Positions 60,235-64,000 of a stretch of 64,000 nucleotides of DNA are shown one piece after another. Position 1 is the first letter of the stretch, and the number at the start of each line of letters is the position of its first letter. This stretch comes from Marivita sp046591575 (GTDB lineage Bacteria; Pseudomonadota; Alphaproteobacteria; Rhodobacterales; Rhodobacteraceae). The notes under the pieces are model-generated. The model did not search any database. It was not told the DNA's origin and was given only the letters and a program-made list of their open reading frames with translations. The translations under genes and the position numbers were made by a program. The DNA lies in NCBI RefSeq assembly GCF_046591575.1, contig NZ_JBIQWA010000001.1, positions 434,001-498,000 on the forward strand. The letters are read 5' to 3'.

Positions 60235-60777
60235 TTATTTCCGTCGCAAATGTTCGTCCAATCGCGGAAGAATCTCGACAAAGTTACAAGGACGGTGCCG
60301 ATAGTCGAGCTGAAGGCTTAAAATTTCGTCCCAGGCATCCTTGCACGCACCGGGGCTGCCGGGCAGCGCAAACAGGTATGTTCCATTGCACACACCCCCT
60401 GTTGCACGGCTCTGGATGGCGCTTGTTCCGATCTTGTTGAACGACACCATCGTGAACACCGTGCCAAACGCGTCGATCTCTTTTTCATAGACATCCCGAT
60501 GCGCCTCGACGGTGACATCGCGCCCGGTCAAACCTGTGCCCCCGGTCGAAATAACAACGTCGATATCGGGCTGTTCGCACCATGATTTTAACTGTGCCGC
60601 GATTTGTTCACGCTCATCCTGAATGATCTGTCGATCGGCCAGAACATGGCCCGCCCCTTCGATCCGGGCCACCAAAGTGTCGCCAGACCGATCCTCGTCC
60701 ATTGATCGCGTATCACTGACCGTCAGCACCGCAATGCGAATGGGCAGAAAGGTTTTTGTCTCGTCGATACGGCTCAT
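60235..60777 (-). CDS. moaB: Molybdenum cofactor biosynthesis protein B (MoaB/MogA family)
   Basis: Adenylates molybdopterin or binds it, in the pathway to molybdenum cofactor. The MoCF domain is nearly the whole protein (180 aa): IAVLTVSDTRSMDEDRSGD, DVVISTGGTGLTGRDVTVEA, and FALPGSPGACKDAWDEIL. It is 10 bases from the uracil-DNA glycosylase gene on the same strand, so likely co-transcribed, and precedes the RND genes across a 92-base gap containing a dyad. Confidence 0.95.
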   Translation of the reverse strand: MSRIDETKTFLPIRIAVLTVSDTRSMDEDRSGDTLVARIEGAGHVLADRQIIQDEREQIAAQLKSWCEQPDIDVVISTGGTGLTGRDVTVEAHRDVYEKEIDAFGTVFTMVSFNKIGTSAIQSRATGGVCNGTYLFALPGSPGACKDAWDEILSLQLDYRHRPCNFVEILPRLDEHLRRK

Positions 60778-60787
60778 ACTGGGGCTT

Positions 60788-61570
60788 TCAATTTGAGAGA
60801 TGCGCTTTCAGGGCCAACAAATCGGCCCAGGCATCGCGTTTGGCGGCAGGATTGCGCAATAGATAGGCTGGGTGGAACATGGGCAAAACCGGGCATCCCG
60901 CACTTTCCGCCCATTGACCGCGCAACCGGGTGATTCCGCGTTTTCCAAGCAAGGCCTGACACGAGATATTCCCCATCACCACAAGCACGCTTGGCTTAGC
61001 CAGCGCAATATGGCGTTTCAAAAACGGCAACATCATCGCCATTTCATCTGGTTTCGGGTCACGGTTTTGCGGTGGCCGCCATGGCAACACATTGGTGATA
61101 TAGACCGACGCCACACCATCGCGATCGCGACCCAGATCAATCGCCGCCAGCATTCTATCCAAAAGCTGCCCCGCACGTCCGACAAAGGGTTTTCCGATAC
61201 GATCTTCATCCCGACCCGGCGCTTCGCCAACGATCATCACTCGCGCGCCCGGTGTGCCATCGGCAAACACCAGGTTTCGGGCACCTTTTTTCAGCTCGCA
61301 ATGCGGAAAAGCGGCCAGTGCCGCCTGTAAAGACGCAAGATCCCCAGCTCCTTGCGCTGCGGCTTCTGCCTCTGCCGCGGGATCGACAGTTGCCTGTGGC
61401 AGAACCGGCGTAACCGGTGCGGATGCAGCGGGTATCAAGCCCGCCTTTGGCGGTGGGGCAACCTGTTCAAACCGATTGATGGGCACCTCCGAGATTGCCT
61501 CGGTGATGCCCATCTCGACTTGCCAGTCAAGCGCCGCTTTCGCCGCGTGCCAATCTACATACGAATCCAT
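60788..61570 (-). CDS. Family 4-type uracil-DNA glycosylase lacking most Fe-S ligands
   Basis: Excises uracil from DNA. The catalytic motif GEAPGRDEDRIGKPFVGRAG (~115-134) and the DNA-binding motif MFHPAYLLRNPAAKRDAW (~231-248) are clear, and the segment NVLPWRPPQNRDP corresponds to the NxxxxRPPxNR block of family 4. An N-terminal ~80-residue extension is low complexity (alanine/proline). The [4Fe-4S] cysteines of the family seem mostly missing: only Cys91 remains in the first pair and Trp164 replaces the Cys of KCRPP. It probably folds without a cluster. Paired with moaB on the minus strand. Confidence 0.88.
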   Translation of the reverse strand: MDSYVDWHAAKAALDWQVEMGITEAISEVPINRFEQVAPPPKAGLIPAASAPVTPVLPQATVDPAAEAEAAAQGAGDLASLQAALAAFPHCELKKGARNLVFADGTPGARVMIVGEAPGRDEDRIGKPFVGRAGQLLDRMLAAIDLGRDRDGVASVYITNVLPWRPPQNRDPKPDEMAMMLPFLKRHIALAKPSVLVVMGNISCQALLGKRGITRLRGQWAESAGCPVLPMFHPAYLLRNPAAKRDAWADLLALKAHLSN

Positions 61571-61627
61571 GCCGGCATCTTAGCCCGGCAGGGATGCAGG
61601 CAAAAGCAGCGTTGATGCGCCTGTGGC

Positions 61628-62113
61628 TTACAGCGGAGGAAACTGCCCCGGATACCGCTTCCAATTCGGCAGAACGACCTGTGGTGCATGATATGTCCGA
61701 ACAGGTGCATGATGCTGAACCTTCGGTTTCTTCACATGCACTCTCGGACCTGCCCCAGTGACACATCCCTGTTCCACCATAGCCGTTGAAAGCGCATCGT
61801 AATGCCCCCGCGCCACGGAAAGCTGCGCGGATTGATCAACACTGACCGGCAAGGCGAAAATGGCAGGCCAGAAAATCAGGCTCGCTGTGAAAAACACCGT
61901 ATCCGATTGTGCGGCGCTGCGTTGTTCGGCGGTGATATGCTTGACATATCCAGCAAGCTTGACCCGTTCGCGGTAAAGCTCATGGCAGCTAGCCCCGCGA
62001 TAGACAATGCTCGGAATATAAGACGCCGGCACGCGCTGCGCCTGTTCGGCACATGCTGTTAGAAAAAGACCCGCGGTCAGCAGAAACGCGGTGAGTGCAG
62101 ATTGAATTCTCAT
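61628..62113 (-). CDS. Lipoprotein of unknown function
   Basis: A 161-residue protein with a lipoprotein signal (LTAFLLTAGLFLTACAEQ; lipid on Cys21), then a region with two cysteines (RGASCHELY, EQGCVTGAG), a short hydrophobic stretch (TVFFTASLIFWPAIFALPVS) and a histidine/proline-rich tail (VHVKKPKVQHHAPVRTYHAP). The pattern of a re-entrant hydrophobic segment followed by a short soluble region recalls small uncharacterised lipoproteins; function unknown. ATG 62113 is preceded by GGGGATAAT. Longer frames reading through pyrB on the opposite strand are not genuine. Confidence 0.75.
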   Translation of the reverse strand: MRIQSALTAFLLTAGLFLTACAEQAQRVPASYIPSIVYRGASCHELYRERVKLAGYVKHITAEQRSAAQSDTVFFTASLIFWPAIFALPVSVDQSAQLSVARGHYDALSTAMVEQGCVTGAGPRVHVKKPKVQHHAPVRTYHAPQVVLPNWKRYPGQFPPL

Positions 62114-62305
62114 ATTATCCCCCAGACTACTTTCACGGGTGTACCGATGCACCCTTAAGGAAATCAACCATGGAGCGAAAAAACTACTTAAAATCTTGTG
62201 GATAACTGCAGCCGGGAAAACAATTGCCAAACACAACCGCCCGCTTGCTTGCTGGCATCCAGAGGTCAGCCTATAAGCGCGCAAAGATGGGCCTTTGGAC
62301 ATGAC

Positions 62306-63268
62306 ATGACTTTCACACCGCGACATCTCCTTGGGATCGAACCTCTTCGCCCGGACGAAATCACCACATTGCTTGACCTGTCCGATCAATACGCCGATCG
62401 CAACCGCACCAGAACATCCAGCACCGATGTCCTTGCCGGGATGACTCAAATAAACATGTTCTTTGAAAATTCGACCCGCACACAAGCGAGTTTCGAATTG
62501 GCGGGAAAACGTCTGGGTGCGGATGTGATGAACATGGCGATGCAGGCCAGTTCGGTCAAAAAAGGCGAAACGCTGGTGGATACCGCATTGACCCTGAACG
62601 CAATGCGGCCCGATCTGCTGGTTGTGCGGCACACCCAATCGGGTGCGGTTGACCTGCTGTCTCAAAAGGTCGATTGCGCGGTTCTCAACGCCGGGGACGG
62701 GCGTCACGAACACCCGACCCAAGCGCTGTTGGATGCGCTGACCATCCGCCGTGCCAAAAAGCGCTTGCACCGGCTGTCCATCGCCATCTGCGGCGATATC
62801 GCTCACAGCCGTGTGGCGCGCTCCAACATCATGCTTCTGGGCAAGATGGAAAACCGTGTCCGCCTGATCGGGCCACCAACGCTGATGCCGTCCGGCATCG
62901 CGGAATTCGGGGTCGAAGTGTTCGAAGACATGCGCGAAGGCCTGCAAGACGTGGATGTGGTGATGATGCTGCGCTTGCAAAAGGAGCGTATGGATGGCGG
63001 GTTCATTCCGTCGGAACGCGAATATTACCATCGCTATGGGCTTGATGCCGAAAAGCTGAGCCACGCCAAGGACGACGCCATTGTCATGCATCCCGGCCCA
63101 ATGAATCGCGGCGTCGAGATAGACGGCACTCTGGCGGATGACATCAACCGCTCTGTGATTCAGGAACAGGTGGAAATGGGGGTCGCTGTGCGCATGGCCG
63201 CAATGGACCTGCTGGCCCGAAACCTGCGCACACGCCGCGCGGAACAGCCCGAGGGCGTGATGGTATGA
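62306..63268 (+). CDS. pyrB: Aspartate carbamoyltransferase catalytic subunit
   Basis: Condenses carbamoyl phosphate and aspartate in pyrimidine synthesis. Carbamoyl-phosphate motif FFENSTRTQASFELAGKRLG with STRT, NAGDGRHEHPTQALLDALTI, and the C-terminal HPGPMNRGVEI are intact. Length 320 aa. The ATG at 62306 starts MTFTPRHLLG; an in-frame extension 108 bases upstream is unlikely. Its stop overlaps the next gene by four bases. In Rhodobacterales it usually leads to pyrC, which would lie beyond the window. Confidence 0.97.
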   Translation: MTFTPRHLLGIEPLRPDEITTLLDLSDQYADRNRTRTSSTDVLAGMTQINMFFENSTRTQASFELAGKRLGADVMNMAMQASSVKKGETLVDTALTLNAMRPDLLVVRHTQSGAVDLLSQKVDCAVLNAGDGRHEHPTQALLDALTIRRAKKRLHRLSIAICGDIAHSRVARSNIMLLGKMENRVRLIGPPTLMPSGIAEFGVEVFEDMREGLQDVDVVMMLRLQKERMDGGFIPSEREYYHRYGLDAEKLSHAKDDAIVMHPGPMNRGVEIDGTLADDINRSVIQEQVEMGVAVRMAAMDLLARNLRTRRAEQPEGVMV

Positions 63269-63822
63269 GCATCCGCATGCATATCAAAAGCAGCGAACAG
63301 GGCGTGATCCGCGTGTTCCATATCGACCTGCCACGCGAAGCGATTGAACGCTTTACCATGCAGGCCGGAACCGGTGAATGGCCCGTGCAATATGCCCTTG
63401 GCGCGACATCACTGCGCAACGCATTTGTCGAAGTGATTGATCTGCGCGATCTGGATGAAATGTCGCTGTCACAATACCTGACCAGCGCCCATGACGTAAC
63501 CGGATCAGATTTCGAAGACATGCGCGCGCGACTTGATGCATTGAAAGGGCATGTCCTGATCCTTCCGTCGCAGGCTTTCAACCAGACCGAACAAGATCTG
63601 AACATCGCGCCTCCGCTGCACTGGGTTGGCACGTTTAACGAACCCCGCCCAAAGCCGCGCGGTGCCCCAATCGAATCCGATGCCGCCAAGCGCAGCGACA
63701 GCACCCCGCCCGACGCTTTGCGACCAGCCAGGAAACGCTCTGGACCAAACGCTGGTGTGATCATCGGCGCACTTTTGGGGCTGGCTCTTTTAATCATCAT
63801 CGCAAAATTCGCGCTCTTTTAG
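63265..63822 (+). CDS. Conserved membrane-anchored protein after pyrB
   Basis: A 185-residue protein, overlapping pyrB by four bases (ATGA). The N-terminal ~115 residues appear globular (MHIKSSEQGVIRVFHIDLPREAIERF; FVEVIDLRDLDEMSLSQYL), then a charged linker rich in Pro/Arg/Ser (~125-160) and a C-terminal membrane segment (AGVIIGALLGLALLIIIAKF), suggesting a tail-anchored protein. I do not recognise a family beyond a Rhodobacterales hypothetical found in this position. Role with pyrimidine synthesis is not established; linkage may be positional. Confidence 0.8.
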   Translation: MSIRMHIKSSEQGVIRVFHIDLPREAIERFTMQAGTGEWPVQYALGATSLRNAFVEVIDLRDLDEMSLSQYLTSAHDVTGSDFEDMRARLDALKGHVLILPSQAFNQTEQDLNIAPPLHWVGTFNEPRPKPRGAPIESDAAKRSDSTPPDALRPARKRSGPNAGVIIGALLGLALLIIIAKFALF

Positions 63823-63837
63823 GCGCAAGCTCTGACC

Positions 63838-64000
63838 ATGACCGAATTTCGCCCCGATAAGACAACCTACATTCGCACCCATGCCGTCATGACAGCCTTT
63901 GCCATGGCTGCGGGCATGCTTGTCTTGTGGCTGATCGACAATCCGCACATCTGGACAGGCGCGGTGGGTGGGTTTGCCGCTGTCGTCGTGCGGGGCTGGT
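63838..64000 (+). CDS. Small membrane protein, 3' end cut by window edge
   Basis: ATG at 63838, 16 bases after the previous stop; the frame stays open to the window edge (54 codons). It starts MTEFRPDKTTYIRTH and then has two hydrophobic stretches (AVMTAFAMAAGMLVLWLID and GAVGGFAAVVVRGW), so it is likely a small integral membrane protein. Not recognised. It probably continues the pyrB operon. Confidence 0.7.
   Translation, partial: MTEFRPDKTTYIRTHAVMTAFAMAAGMLVLWLIDNPHIWTGAVGGFAAVVVRGW

Noticed and set aside
62114..63091. N-terminal extension of the lipoprotein frame reading through pyrB antisense
   Set aside because: The lipoprotein signal begins at 62113; the rest is the reverse complement of pyrB.
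1..64000. CRISPR arrays, tRNA/rRNA genes, insertion sequences, prophage or integrase genes
   Set aside because: Looked for and not seen: no regularly spaced repeats, no cloverleaf-like sequences noticed, no transposase or integrase motifs. A tRNA scan and IS search would be needed to be certain.

Overview
The window looks like chromosomal DNA of a marine Rhodobacteraceae (Roseobacter-group alphaproteobacterium). This rests on protein style and gene neighbourhoods: dnaK-dnaJ, rnd-lptC-lptA-lptB-hpf-ptsN, a four-gene moxR/DUF58/DUF4159 operon, a CHCC zinc-finger protein, DUF1285 and DUF721 proteins, and pyrB followed by small membrane proteins. No ribosomal RNA, tRNA, CRISPR array, transposase or phage gene was recognised. 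Genes are densely packed, often with 4-base start/stop overlaps, and base composition looks even throughout.

Layout. 1-4570: the 5' part of radC, the heat-shock pair dnaK-dnaJ with a recognisable sigma-32-type promoter, and the repair dioxygenase alkB. 4571-14959: a surface-polysaccharide locus with a KpsM-like ABC permease and then a co-directional run of cysQ, a GT2 glycosyltransferase, galU, galE, a GT4 glycosyltransferase, a second GT2, a Branch-family (GT14-like) glycosyltransferase and a two-domain sulfotransferase. CysQ destroys PAP, the by-product of PAPS-dependent sulfation, so this run probably makes a sulfated glycan. 14972-18733: ptsN, hpf, the LPS-export genes lptB/lptA/lptC and a short RNase D. 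18734-19639 is about 0.9 kb without a convincing gene, holding one intrinsic terminator with no upstream gene. 19640-24405: an ExoY-like sugar transferase, an FMN reductase, an OmpA-like lipoprotein, an AraC/methylguanine methyltransferase fusion, endonuclease III and a PfkB (adenosine kinase-like) sugar kinase.

24406-32843: a cluster of three perfect palindromes, polA, small proteins, a lone ABC ATPase, a HIT protein, and a second Branch-type glycosyltransferase divergent from a second sulfotransferase, echoing the pair at 11.8-15.0 kb. 32902-39585: the MoxR/von Willebrand-like operon. 39604-49891: a secreted RTX/DUF4214 protein, DsbA-like oxidoreductase, a DUF721 (DciA-like) protein, mutY, an AlkB-type alkane monooxygenase, a peroxiredoxin, a ferredoxin/rubredoxin reductase-like flavoprotein, rsmD, a TRAP solute-binding protein and a Tat-exported metallo-hydrolase. 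49905-60142: a Sua5-type tRNA enzyme, an acyl-CoA dehydrogenase overlapping a metallo-hydrolase gene, YqgE, a DsbD N-domain protein and an RND efflux pair. 60235-64000: moaB, a uracil-DNA glycosylase, a lipoprotein, pyrB and two small membrane proteins, the last cut by the window edge.

Most of the window is ordinary core genome. The parts most worth following are the sulfation-linked polysaccharide operon and its distant paralogous pair, the poorly understood MoxR operon, the palindrome cluster at 24.4-24.6 kb, and a possible small RNA near 19.4 kb. I found no clear evidence for an entirely new defence or mobile system.
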